DNA of 64,000 nucleotides from Pseudoflavonifractor phocaeensis (GTDB lineage Bacteria; Bacillota; Clostridia; Oscillospirales; Oscillospiraceae): positions 1-64,000 of the forward strand of contig NZ_JADYUM010000004.1 in NCBI RefSeq assembly GCF_021531815.1, given 5' to 3'. Of this stretch, positions 32,936 through 41,176 are shown piece by piece; positions within the stretch are counted from its first letter, which is position 1, and every line of letters starts with the position of its first letter. The notes beneath the pieces were generated by a model. The model did no database searches, had not been told where the DNA came from, and was given only the letters and a program-made list of their open reading frames with translations. Made by a program: the position numbers and the translations under genes.

Positions 32936-34012
32936 ATGAAAAAATATAAGAAACTTCCCGGTCTGATCCTTGCACTGATGCTTCTGTGCATGTCGTTGAC
33001 CGTATCCGCCTTTGCTGCAGAGCCCCCCGCGTTCTCAGACGTTGCGGCTGACTCGCCCTGGGTGGAGGGCATTAACTACGCAGCAGAGCAGGGAATTACC
33101 TCCGGTACCGGAAATGGATGTTTCTCCCCGAACCAGAACATTACTGCACGTCAATGGGCAGTCATGCTCTGCAGAGCGTATGAAAAGGACGTTGAACGAC
33201 AGGAGGATGAGGCATTCGGTGCCGCAGAACTCCGCCTGGCATTTGAGGAAGGTTGGCTTGATGTAGGTGCCATGATTTACCCTGACTCCGGCATCTGCCG
33301 TAGATACGCGTACGAGAGCATTTTCCGTGTTGAGCGTATCCCCGTATTCAGCACAACCCTCTATAGCAACGCTCCTGCAGAAAACAACTTCGTGTACGTT
33401 GCTAAGGAGAATGGCTTATGTAGTGAGAGTGCCAATGCCCTGGATCTGCTCAGCCGTGGGGAAGCAGTGCACCTAATCTATCTGATGCAGACACAGGAGC
33501 TGCGTATTGCAACACCGGACCTTCTGAAGGTCATGGATATCGTCAATACTGACGACGTGTATTTGAATGACTTCCTGTTGGAGATCCAGAAGATCCCCGA
33601 AACCATTCTCTACGAATTCAATGCCCGTGGTTGGAGCTATTACGTCGATAGCGCATACGTCGATGCCTTTGGTGATCGGATTGGCATGGATTGCGCCGGT
33701 TGCTGTTCCTACATGAATAAGAGCATCTACGTCAAGATGGACTATGCCACAACCCATGAGTTCGGACACTTTTATCATCAGTTCATTGGCTATGACGATG
33801 CCATTGAGACTCTGTATGAGAAGGAAGCCAAGGCGGCAGAGAAAGTGCTGGGCGAGTATTCTACCACCAATCACAAGGAATACTTCGCTGAGGTCTTCGA
33901 TTACTGGATCCAGCACAGCGACCATAACGAATTGGCTAAGGCAGCGCCTGATACGCATGCCTATTTCACGGAACTGGAAGAAGGGGACTGGATGAAAGCC
34001 CCCGTCAATTAA
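32936..34012 (+). CDS. Secreted SLH-domain metallopeptidase (lethal-factor-like)
   Basis: The 358-residue protein has a signal peptide (LILALMLLCMSLTVSAFA), S-layer-homology-type repeats at about residues 33-190 (FSDVAADSPWVEGINYAAEQ, ITARQWAVMLCRAYE), and a C-terminal zinc peptidase domain with ATTHEFGHFYHQF (near residue 272) and a downstream glutamate in KEYFAEVFDYW. The HExxH plus (Y/F)AE layout resembles the anthrax lethal-factor-like peptidases (M34). AAAGGAG precedes the ATG. It probably acts on the cell surface; the target is unknown. It heads a short plus-strand run with the two next genes. Confidence 0.75.
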   Translation: MKKYKKLPGLILALMLLCMSLTVSAFAAEPPAFSDVAADSPWVEGINYAAEQGITSGTGNGCFSPNQNITARQWAVMLCRAYEKDVERQEDEAFGAAELRLAFEEGWLDVGAMIYPDSGICRRYAYESIFRVERIPVFSTTLYSNAPAENNFVYVAKENGLCSESANALDLLSRGEAVHLIYLMQTQELRIATPDLLKVMDIVNTDDVYLNDFLLEIQKIPETILYEFNARGWSYYVDSAYVDAFGDRIGMDCAGCCSYMNKSIYVKMDYATTHEFGHFYHQFIGYDDAIETLYEKEAKAAEKVLGEYSTTNHKEYFAEVFDYWIQHSDHNELAKAAPDTHAYFTELEEGDWMKAPVN

Positions 34013-34030
34013 TTGAGGAGGAAATAAATC

Positions 34031-34771
34031 ATGGAAACCAAGAAGAATCTGCAGTTGGAATATCCCTGGAACTTCATTGATGCGGTATTAAAGGAGCCGC
34101 TAAGCGATTCGGTTGATCGTGCTGAAGTAGAGCGTGGCCTTGAGTATCTGCTTTCGACCCTGGTTTCGGAAGATACTCGTACGATGATCGAACTTAAATA
34201 TCGTGACGGCATGACCCAGTACGCGATTGCTGAACAGCTTGGGGTAACACCCTCTTTGGTTGGTGAGAGAATTCGAAAGGCAGTGCGTCGGTTCCACGGT
34301 CCACACTACAATACTTTCCTGAAAAATGGCTATGCGGAAGGCATGAAAAAGAACCCGAAAGACCTTTGGGAAAGCAAGTATTCTAAGCTTGATGCTCGCC
34401 GTGTGCCTGGCACATATCCGGGCCATATTCATGACATTAAGGATCCATGCAAGCGTATTGACGCCATTATCGAGCGTGGTGGTGCATTGTCAGTCTGGAA
34501 GTTGCGGCTGGGTACTCGTGCATCGAATATCCTCCTTCGGCATCATATCCAACTAATTTGGCATCTTTGCTTCTATACGGAAGAGGAACTGCTTGACTTC
34601 GAGGATTGTGGTGATGGCACGATTGCCAGAATTGTGGATACTCTTTATCAGTGGGATCTGGCCCTGGATGATGGGTTACTCGGCAGTACAGAAGAATCCC
34701 TGAAATACGCAGAGTACGCTGCGAACTTGTGCGACGCCCTGGATGAACAGAAGGAAAATGGAGGTATCTAA
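34031..34771 (+). CDS. Sigma region 4-like helix-turn-helix protein
   Basis: The 246-residue protein has a region-4-like helix-turn-helix (RTMIELKYRDGMTQYAIAEQ, then LGVTPSLVGERIRKAVRRF) at about residues 50-95, but no region 2, so it cannot be a full sigma factor. The C-terminal 140 residues contain an RNA-polymerase-alpha-CTD-like or SAM-like helical pattern (LLRHHIQLIWHLCFYTEEEL, then LDFEDCGDGTIARI). It probably regulates transcription. GAGGAGG precedes the ATG. Confidence 0.65.
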   Translation: METKKNLQLEYPWNFIDAVLKEPLSDSVDRAEVERGLEYLLSTLVSEDTRTMIELKYRDGMTQYAIAEQLGVTPSLVGERIRKAVRRFHGPHYNTFLKNGYAEGMKKNPKDLWESKYSKLDARRVPGTYPGHIHDIKDPCKRIDAIIERGGALSVWKLRLGTRASNILLRHHIQLIWHLCFYTEEELLDFEDCGDGTIARIVDTLYQWDLALDDGLLGSTEESLKYAEYAANLCDALDEQKENGGI

Positions 34772-34773
34772 TC

Positions 34774-35100
34774 ATGGAACTGAAACAGTATTGCTGGAAA
34801 GTCCGAAAGGATACACTGTTCCATGTCTACTATGCCGTCATTGACGATCAGCTTAGCATGGCGAATTTCCTCTGTATTCGATACAGAATCAAAGCAAAGA
34901 TCCTGGGGTCCTATGCAAGGCCCGGCAGCAAGTATGCGATCCATATCCTTTGCGTGAGAAAACGAGATGAAGTGGACTTTGAAGCCGCAATGTTTGATCT
35001 TCCGAGCATTATGCAGGAAGCTGGACACGACGACTATGAGTTATACTGCGGGGAACTGCAGAAAGATCTGGAAAAGACGAAGTTGAAGATCTTCGCATAA
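34774..35100 (+). CDS. Unknown 108-residue protein
   Basis: A small basic protein of unknown family, with alternating strands (WKVRKDTLFHVYYAVIDDQ, then IKAKILGSYARPGSKYAIHI) and a Lys-rich helical end. It starts 2 nt after the preceding gene, with GGAGG inside that gene's end, so the two are coupled. Confidence 0.55.
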   Translation: MELKQYCWKVRKDTLFHVYYAVIDDQLSMANFLCIRYRIKAKILGSYARPGSKYAIHILCVRKRDEVDFEAAMFDLPSIMQEAGHDDYELYCGELQKDLEKTKLKIFA

Positions 35101-35112
35101 AACGAAAATGAT

Positions 35113-35139
35113 AGCGGGCCTGCTTATTGCGGGCCCGCT
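35113..35139. terminator. GC-rich hairpin between convergent genes
   Basis: AGCGGGCC (35113-35120) pairs with GGCCCGCT (35132-35139), 11-nt loop. There is no T-run, so termination would be weak. Confidence 0.45.
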
Positions 35140-35174
35140 GAAGTGATGGTTTATTTGCTTGTGAGCACAGGTTG

Positions 35175-36290
35175 TTATGTAGTCGGCAATTTGACAGCTG
35201 GAATAAAAGAACATGCGTCGCTTGCGTGACTCTGTTGAAGACTAATTTGCTCATGTTCCGACAGATCCTGAAAGAGGTGTTCGCACCTGTCGGCATAATC
35301 ATGATAGCCTGCGATGACGGTGTATTCCTTCAAGGCATCCACGGCGGCCATGAATTTAGACTTCTGCCATCTGCGGATCTGGCAGGTAACCAGGCGATAG
35401 GGTGAACCGGCCTCATAGGTTTTATCAACTGCGATGAAAGGTACCTCGTTTTTCCGAAGATATCTCCCGAGCTGATGATTGCAATCCAAAACAGTGAAGT
35501 AAGTATTGAAAAAGGAGAAGCGGGGCACACGCAGCCAGTTGGGAATACCCTCCAGACGGCTTCTGAGCTTTGCCTGCAGCGAAGCAAGGGCTTTGGCCTT
35601 CAATACCTCCACATGCTCAGCCCAGGAATAGCTGAGCATCATACGTGTGAAGTTATGGAATGAGTGGATCCCACCACCGTTTTGGACGTGGTATCCGACA
35701 TTGAACAAACGCTGATAATTGTCAAGGACAGAGTAGTTGTTGTGATAGAGCAGAGGCTTATTATTCACGAAGCAAATCATCCAGTGATCGTCATGTACCT
35801 TGATGACGACTCGGTCGATATCAATCGCAGATAGCCGAGCGCTGTTTTCAATGATGAGCTCTTTCAGATCTGCCACAGTGGCCTTAAGTCGATCGAAGAG
35901 ATGTACGTAGGCATTGATATGCTTAGTATCGTCACCAATGCCGCTACGGATGATAGCTTTGCGATAGCACTGCTTACAGATCGGCCTTTTCACATCGAAA
36001 TCTGCCAGCATACGGAAGTCCTTATCTCGAATAGCCTTCAGAGCTTCGCAGTCCCGATCGTGGATGGTGTTATCGATCTGGGAATACGCATAGCGCATTC
36101 TGGGATTACTCAACAGGCTTGCTCGCTTCCTGGCTTCCGGGGAGACATACTCGATCTTTTCAACCGACTTTGGATTCATCGGCGCGGGCTGAGGCTTTTC
36201 AGCCCCAGTACCAGCACCCTGAAGTTCGGCAAGAAGCCCGCTGAAATCTTGGTGTTCATAATGTCTACAGACTCTTGCCATACTTAACAT
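35175..36290 (-). CDS. Unknown 371-residue protein, cysteine pair, basic
   Basis: I do not recognise the family. A possible zinc-binding pair CKQC lies near residue 115 (KRPICKQCYRKAI), preceded by DRDCEALKAI. The middle has the segments VIKVHDDHWMICFVNNKPLL and FFNTYFTVLDCNHQLGRYL. No signal peptide or membrane segment. It is the second gene of the operon behind motif copy B and its ATG lies one base after the stop of the SWIM gene, so expression is coupled. Confidence 0.55.
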   Translation of the reverse strand: MLSMARVCRHYEHQDFSGLLAELQGAGTGAEKPQPAPMNPKSVEKIEYVSPEARKRASLLSNPRMRYAYSQIDNTIHDRDCEALKAIRDKDFRMLADFDVKRPICKQCYRKAIIRSGIGDDTKHINAYVHLFDRLKATVADLKELIIENSARLSAIDIDRVVIKVHDDHWMICFVNNKPLLYHNNYSVLDNYQRLFNVGYHVQNGGGIHSFHNFTRMMLSYSWAEHVEVLKAKALASLQAKLRSRLEGIPNWLRVPRFSFFNTYFTVLDCNHQLGRYLRKNEVPFIAVDKTYEAGSPYRLVTCQIRRWQKSKFMAAVDALKEYTVIAGYHDYADRCEHLFQDLSEHEQISLQQSHASDACSFIPAVKLPTT

Positions 36291-36291
36291 C

Positions 36292-37110
36292 TCAATTCAT
36301 CACGAAGCTGCCGGTTTCCTTACCATCCATCACAAAATTCAGAAAGGCTCCCTTACTGATGGCAGCGAAGTAGCTGCCGCGCTTATACTGAGCAGCATAG
36401 TTCTTTTCGATTAGATCCAACGTCTCTCTCAACTGCAGCATTGCCGCTACTTCGTGCTTGCAGGGATAACTACAGAAGCAGTTGCAGGTGAGGTGAGAGA
36501 TTTCACCGTTCTTGAACTCAAACTCCAGTTCATAGGGTTCGCTGCCTTCTACAATGGCACGACCGTGTTCACCATCCAGGCAGATGTAAACCACCTTGTT
36601 GGACATGTAATAGTCGTGACCGCGTTCGCCAACCGCGTTGCTGGCACCCATGCCACCGAGGTTCTCCAGACGGAAGGAAGAGTCGTCCTGACCGGAGATA
36701 TACTCATCATCTTCCTTCACGGGAGGCTTGAACCAGGTGATAACCTTCTCATACGGCATGGTAGTGGGTTCGAACGCTACGAAGTGAGAGCCAGCCAGAT
36801 GCAGTTCGCCGGTGACATTTGTATCTGCAACGGCAATGACGCGTTTGTAGTCGGAAACCTTGATCTTAAAGTTATAGGCCACATCTACAACGCAGCCACG
36901 CTTACCCTCAAGCTTGCCATCTACGAAGACCAGGTCACCCCGATGGAGGTTGAACTGATCGTTGTAGTAGGAGAGCGTCATATTACGAGCAGGGAAGTGG
37001 ATCTGTACCACGGATCTGACCAGCTTAGGTTCTTCGGGAACTGCGATATGGGCGGGTGCTGTATCTTCGTGTTCGTACTTATCAGCAGAAAAACCAATCT
37101 TGAATTTCAT
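36292..37110 (-). CDS. SWIM zinc-finger protein
   Basis: The 272-residue protein has a SWIM-type zinc finger near residue 210 (HLTCNCFCSYPCKHEVAAML: CxC, then CxH). SWIM domains bind DNA or proteins and occur in chromatin- and recombination-linked proteins. The N-terminal half (GDLVFVDGKLEGKRGCVVDV) looks like a small barrel. It is the first gene behind motif copy B (37149-37190) and is co-transcribed with the gene at 36290. A GGAGGG site precedes the ATG. Confidence 0.75.
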   Translation of the reverse strand: MKFKIGFSADKYEHEDTAPAHIAVPEEPKLVRSVVQIHFPARNMTLSYYNDQFNLHRGDLVFVDGKLEGKRGCVVDVAYNFKIKVSDYKRVIAVADTNVTGELHLAGSHFVAFEPTTMPYEKVITWFKPPVKEDDEYISGQDDSSFRLENLGGMGASNAVGERGHDYYMSNKVVYICLDGEHGRAIVEGSEPYELEFEFKNGEISHLTCNCFCSYPCKHEVAAMLQLRETLDLIEKNYAAQYKRGSYFAAISKGAFLNFVMDGKETGSFVMN

Positions 37111-37148
37111 GTGTTACCCTCCTATATACGATAGAGATTTCTTTCAGT

Positions 37149-37190
37149 GTACTCATTCTACATCCTTAGTTGTCCCATAAAACGGACAGC
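37149..37190 (-). promoter_or_regulatory. 42-nt shared motif, copy B
   Basis: Plus-strand reading starts GTACTCATTCTA and ends TGTCCCATAAAACGGACAGC. Read on the minus strand it gives TGTCC-N7-GGGACA and then TAGAATGAGTAC. The TAGAAT is in a good position for a -10 box, about 45 nt before the SWIM gene start at 37110. Confidence 0.75.
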
Positions 37191-37230
37191 GAAAAAGAAA
37201 AGTGGCCCTGGACAAGTTGTCCAGAGCCAC
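37191..37230 (-). terminator. Terminator of the WYL operon
   Basis: A near-perfect stem (GTGGC-CTGGACA with TGTCCAG-GCCAC, 37202-37230) is followed on the minus strand by a T-rich tract. It lies just after the gene that ends at 37246 and before motif copy B. Confidence 0.7.
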
Positions 37231-37245
37231 TGTAAGAGCTTGTTA

Positions 37246-37587
37246 TTACTGCAGTTCCTCTCGGATTAGATCTCGCATGCGCTCCACAATCAGCTTCACA
37301 TCGCCACGCTCCACCCGAGTTTCAAAACTGCCATTATCGAAATGATCTTCACGGAACAGGAGTGTGAGCAGTGCACGACAGAGATCGAAGTCAGCATCGA
37401 GCACACGCCGGAGCTCTTCATCTACATTAAGTGGTTCCGTTACCATATAGGAACCGTAGTCATAAACGATCATATCCAGATTTTCCAGCTGATCATAGTA
37501 CCAGTCGAACTTCCTGGGTTCGTAGCTGAGCAGCTGTGCCAGAACATCATCGATCTTCTGGTTTCTTTCACTTAAATTCATATCCAT
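37246..37587 (-). CDS. Unknown 113-residue protein
   Basis: An acidic helical protein of unknown family (IDDVLAQLLSYEPRKFDWYY, then FREDHFDNGSFETRVERGDV). I prefer the ATG at 37587 because GGAG lies 9 nt upstream; in-frame ATGs at 37626, 37611 and 37602 lack one. It is the last gene of the operon that begins with the WYL regulator. Confidence 0.55.
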   Translation of the reverse strand: MDMNLSERNQKIDDVLAQLLSYEPRKFDWYYDQLENLDMIVYDYGSYMVTEPLNVDEELRRVLDADFDLCRALLTLLFREDHFDNGSFETRVERGDVKLIVERMRDLIREELQ

Positions 37588-37635
37588 CACTGAGTGCTCC
37601 ATAGATTTCATTTTCAGACAGTACATGGTACTGCG

Positions 37636-37896
37636 TTAGAGGTCAAGAGAGTTGGGGATCGTATCAAGGTACTCAGCCCGCTTGGCATCGTTCCAGGTGA
37701 GAGGATCGCCAATTAAGCTGCCATCCATCTTGGTCAGAATTCGTTTCTTCGGTTCGACTGCAATATTAACAAAGTCACCATCCACAGTGAGATGTAGCTT
37801 ACGTATCTCAAGGTGTGGATACTTTTCCAACACATGGCTTTCGTAGTATTTCTGTTCCTCGATTGAGAGCATGCCGCCAGTCACGATAACTTCCAT
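37636..37896 (-). CDS. Unknown 86-residue protein
   Basis: A small protein with a strand-helix-strand start (MEVIVTGGMLSIEEQKYYES) and a C-terminal segment (TWNDAKRAEYLDTI) that recalls the end of small proteins labelled anaerobic NTP-reductase-like on mobile elements; this is a weak memory. GGAGGAAAC precedes the ATG. It is in the WYL operon, between the AlkZ-like gene and the last gene. Confidence 0.55.
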   Translation of the reverse strand: MEVIVTGGMLSIEEQKYYESHVLEKYPHLEIRKLHLTVDGDFVNIAVEPKKRILTKMDGSLIGDPLTWNDAKRAEYLDTIPNSLDL

Positions 37897-37960
37897 TGTT
37901 TCCTCCTGTCAGGACAGAACACAGTGAAGCTAAGCAGCACAAGTGGCTCGTCCGACAATT

Positions 37961-38683
37961 CTATTTCAGCAGTTTTTTGATTTGGGCTTCCGTTGCGATG
38001 GGATACTCAGAAGCGATATGAGTATAGATCCTAGCTTTGGATTCCTCCGGAGACTCCTGATAAGCAGATGAGAGCAGTTCATAACCCCAAATTGCTTCCG
38101 GTGTAGTGTAAACAGCAATCGGCCAACCGTAGGGGAGACCGGCTTTATTCACGCGACGCCGGAAATCCCGAATGACCAGGTAAGTTTGCATTTGGAGATC
38201 TGTCACAGTACCTTCGAAGTTTTTCTCGCCACCCTTACCGAACCCAGCTTTCTGTTTTGCTTCAAAGGAGAATAGTTCAGTGGCATCTTCAAATAGGTCC
38301 ATGATCTTCTTTGACCGGTGATGCGCCTTGCCATCTTCCCAGCGAGCATCAAAGTCATAGCCATCCCTGCGCCAGTTGGCAAAGTAGGGAAGCCATTTCA
38401 GGGAAATGAACCCGGCCTTCTTATCGAAGAATTTGCCATAGGCTACCTCGCCAGTCGCTGCAATGATCTCACGCCATTCCCATGGATCACATTCCGGATC
38501 TCCACTCCACCAGTCTCTGGCGAGCGTGCGCTCCTCAACTGAAAAGCCCGGAATGGTGTTTTTGAACAGGGGAAGGAAGCCGATCTCGTTGATGTAGCTG
38601 ATCAGCTCAGGGACAGATTTAATTCGATAAGGATCGTCTTCATCGACGCCATACATGATCCATTCGCCGTTTTCATTTCCCAT
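37961..38683 (-). CDS. AlkZ-related protein
   Basis: The 240-residue protein matches a family often labelled AlkZ-related (relatives of the winged-helix DNA glycosylase AlkZ/YcaQ that unhooks crosslinks). Recognisable blocks are YINEIGFLPLFKNTIPGFSV, DPWEWREIIAATGEVAYGKF, and FGKGGEKNFEGTVTDLQMQT. The protein is shorter than AlkZ (about 370-400 residues), so activity is not assured. GGAG precedes the ATG. It lies directly downstream of the WYL regulator in the same operon, which fits a DNA-damage or defence theme. Confidence 0.65.
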   Translation of the reverse strand: MGNENGEWIMYGVDEDDPYRIKSVPELISYINEIGFLPLFKNTIPGFSVEERTLARDWWSGDPECDPWEWREIIAATGEVAYGKFFDKKAGFISLKWLPYFANWRRDGYDFDARWEDGKAHHRSKKIMDLFEDATELFSFEAKQKAGFGKGGEKNFEGTVTDLQMQTYLVIRDFRRRVNKAGLPYGWPIAVYTTPEAIWGYELLSSAYQESPEESKARIYTHIASEYPIATEAQIKKLLK

Positions 38684-38709
38684 GGTGATGTCTCCACTTA
38701 GGTTTGAAG

Positions 38710-39708
38710 TTACTCGCGCGGTCCGTACAGATCGGCAGCAGAGTAGATGTGCTCTTTCATCTCAGCAACAACATGATCCGGCCCGATGATCTGTGCTTGG
38801 GAGCCAAAGCCAAGAACCCAAGCAAAGAACTGGGGACTCACAACCACGTCAGTACGAACGGTGAAGTGGTCAGGGCCGTCAGCAATGATGAATACCTCGC
38901 GGCCAAGGCGATCCAAAACAGCGCCAACCAGGTGGTTTTCAAAGCGCAGCTGCACATTCGTTTCTTCGCCAGTGAACATGCCGAACGTCTTTCGAGCGTA
39001 GATGGCCATGTCAAGGGCCTGATAAGCCTCCTGACCGTCGCGCTCTTCATCCAGCATGGAGATCTTCTCCATCTTATCGACGCGATAATGCTTAATAATA
39101 CCGGCATCAGAGTCGTAGGCGACCAAGTAGTAATTCTCATCATCCCAAGTCATGGCAAAAGGACTTACAACGTAGTATTCGCCGTTACGGCGGTACTGAC
39201 GTTCTTTAGCCACGTTATACTCGAAATACAGGAATTGGATTTTGCGATTGCTGGAGATGCCGTTATAGATCTCATCCACGTTGTAGTAGATGGACTCATT
39301 CATGGTCTTAATCCGGTTCTTTACGAAGACCTGACGATTCAGTAGCTGAGCGCTATGTACACTGGCTAATGTCTCGATCTTTTTGATCAGAGAAGCAGTC
39401 TTCTTATGGGTAATGAACTTGGAGGACTGAACACTATCTACCAGAAGCTTCAGCTCGGGAAGCTCAAAGGTACGGCTTGCCACATAATAGCCGTAGAATC
39501 GACCACCCTTTACCTCGACGATATCCATGCCAAATACACGCAGAGCTTCAATGTCATCATAGACGCTCTTACGCTCGGCGGAAATGCCATTGGAGTCCAG
39601 GTAGTTGATGATTTGATTTACCGTTACGGGGTTTTCCTCGTCAGAATTCTGAAGCAGGTAATTCATGACGTGCAGCAATTTCAACTTCTGAAAAGAAGAT
39701 CTTGCCAT
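38710..39708 (-). CDS. WYL-domain transcriptional regulator
   Basis: The 332-residue protein has an N-terminal winged helix (LKLLHVMNYLLQNSDEENPV, then SVYDDIEALRVFGMDI), a WYL domain (KIQFLYFEYNVAKERQYRR, then YYVVSPFAMTWDDENYYLVA) and a C-terminal WCX-like part (VQLRFENHLVGAVLDRLGRE). WYL regulators sense nucleic-acid or nucleotide ligands and often control anti-phage operons (BrxR, CapW). AGGTGGACC lies ahead of the ATG. Its own promoter region holds motif copy C, so autoregulation and control of the two other motif-bearing operons is likely. Confidence 0.9.
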   Translation of the reverse strand: MARSSFQKLKLLHVMNYLLQNSDEENPVTVNQIINYLDSNGISAERKSVYDDIEALRVFGMDIVEVKGGRFYGYYVASRTFELPELKLLVDSVQSSKFITHKKTASLIKKIETLASVHSAQLLNRQVFVKNRIKTMNESIYYNVDEIYNGISSNRKIQFLYFEYNVAKERQYRRNGEYYVVSPFAMTWDDENYYLVAYDSDAGIIKHYRVDKMEKISMLDEERDGQEAYQALDMAIYARKTFGMFTGEETNVQLRFENHLVGAVLDRLGREVFIIADGPDHFTVRTDVVVSPQFFAWVLGFGSQAQIIGPDHVVAEMKEHIYSAADLYGPRE

Positions 39709-39909
39709 TGTGATGGTCCACCTTTCTTATATCATAAGCAGGCACAGGCACGTGCCATAGTTGCCTCATCTTCCACATGGCGGGCAGCCTTTGCTGCTAC
39801 ATGTCCACCATGCTCATTGTAAAAGGAATTGAGGGCATCTGTCAACGGATATACGATCCGGTTACAACGATATCAGTCATCGCTCTTCCGGATACGGATA
39901 CCTCTGATG

Positions 39910-39951
39910 GTACCCATTCTAAACACTTAGATGTCCCAAAATGCGGACAGC
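39910..39951 (-). promoter_or_regulatory. 42-nt shared motif, copy C
   Basis: Plus-strand reading starts GTACCCATTCTA and ends TGTCCCAAAATGCGGACAGC. It is 208 nt upstream of the WYL gene start. The 395-nt gap 39709-40103 holds no other feature I can support apart from a coding-like 37-codon stretch that I rejected. Confidence 0.75.
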
Positions 39952-40103
39952 CAGATCAATCCATGAAGCAGTCGCTGAAAAGCGGCTGCTATTTTTGTTG
40001 CCCAAATTAATGTTCACAAAAAATTCACAATTAAAAATGTGGGGTACCCCCGGGTTTTCTGGGTGAACTCATGATGAGAACGAAATAAAGGAGGTTTAAG
40101 ACC

Positions 40104-40529
40104 ATGTGTAAAAAGAAAACGAAAAAGAAGATGAACCAGCCGGTGCGATGTCCATACTGCGGTTCTATTGCCCACATTCGGCCTGCAGCTGAGATCTACC
40201 ACGACGCACAGCGTACAGATGAGCTGTATGTCTGCAGCAAGTACCCAATCTGTAAGTCCTACGTCAGCATCTATCCTGGCTCCAAGACACCTATGGGCCC
40301 TCTGGCCAATGGTGATTTGCGGAACCTGCGCATCCGGGCGCATCGGAAATTTGACCGGATTTGGCAGACCGGCATCATGTCTCGGCAGGATGCTTACCGT
40401 TGGATGGCTGATTTCTTCTGCTTACCGCTGCGTGAGGCGCATATCGGCATGTTCAGCGAGTATCGCTGCGAGGAACTCATCAAGAAATGTGACAGCATTT
40501 TAGCCCTGAATGAGAAGGCGGCCAGCTAA
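40104..40529 (+). CDS. DUF3268 zinc-finger protein
   Basis: The 141-residue protein matches DUF3268: a CPYCGS zinc knuckle near residue 16, VCSKYPICKSYVSIYPGSKT, LANGDLRNLRIRAHRKFDRI, and SRQDAYRWMADFF. Its function is not known; the fold suggests nucleic-acid binding. AAAGGAGG precedes the ATG. It opens a plus-strand run and is followed after 16 nt by a sigma factor. Confidence 0.8.
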   Translation: MCKKKTKKKMNQPVRCPYCGSIAHIRPAAEIYHDAQRTDELYVCSKYPICKSYVSIYPGSKTPMGPLANGDLRNLRIRAHRKFDRIWQTGIMSRQDAYRWMADFFCLPLREAHIGMFSEYRCEELIKKCDSILALNEKAAS

Positions 40530-40545
40530 AAGGAGGTATTTGAAA

Positions 40546-41109
40546 ATGAAACAGATGACGGATTATCAGCGCGAACTGGTTGTACAGAATATGGACCTCG
40601 TAGAACAGATCATTAAAAAGAGAATCAAAGTGGTTGGTGAGGTTCTATTAACCCACGAGGATTTCTATCAAATCGGGTGTGAGGCTCTGTGTCGTGCTGC
40701 GATGAGCTACAGACCGGAGATTGGATCCTTTGTCCCTTTGGCTTGCAGGGCAATCTACAATGCCATGATCGATCACTGTAGAAAGGAAAACTCTGCCCGC
40801 TATCCGAAGATGGAGATGGATCTTGAATGTGATTGTGATTCCTACGCGCTGTCCTTCTTCGGAGTAAGCGATGATTTGGACGAGTCCATGTACTATAGTG
40901 ACGCCCAGAAGGTGCTGCAGCGCTGTAAGGAGAATTACTCCGGGATTACCCTGCGTGGTATTGAGGCGTTGGAGCTTAAGAGCCTTGGCTATAGCTCCAG
41001 AGAGATCGCCGAAAGGTACGATACGACGGTGAATAACATCAACGCCTGGATATCCAGAGCACGCTCCAAACTGCGTGAGGATCCGCAAATGCTGAAATTC
41101 GCATTCTAA
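40546..41109 (+). CDS. Sigma-70 family factor
   Basis: The 187-residue protein has region 2 (LVEQIIKKRIKVVGEVLLTH, then DFYQIGCEALCRAAMSYRPE) and region 4 (LELKSLGYSSREIAERYDTT, then VNNINAWISRARSKLRE). This is the size of an alternative or late-gene-type sigma factor. It may direct RNA polymerase to element promoters during a transfer or stress programme. AAAGGAGG precedes the ATG. Target promoters are not evident. Confidence 0.8.
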   Translation: MKQMTDYQRELVVQNMDLVEQIIKKRIKVVGEVLLTHEDFYQIGCEALCRAAMSYRPEIGSFVPLACRAIYNAMIDHCRKENSARYPKMEMDLECDCDSYALSFFGVSDDLDESMYYSDAQKVLQRCKENYSGITLRGIEALELKSLGYSSREIAERYDTTVNNINAWISRARSKLREDPQMLKFAF

Positions 41110-41176
41110 TTTGTTGTTGCCAGTCAGGGTGGTGCGTAAAAAAAGAGTAGAAAGACAAATTGAGGAGGACTTGAAT

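Noticed and set aside
39732-39845. Coding-like 37-codon stretch on the minus strand upstream of the WYL gene (TTG start, RHVEDEATMARACACL end)
   Set aside because: It has no ribosome site and no ATG near its start. It may be the relic of a small gene but I cannot support a real CDS.
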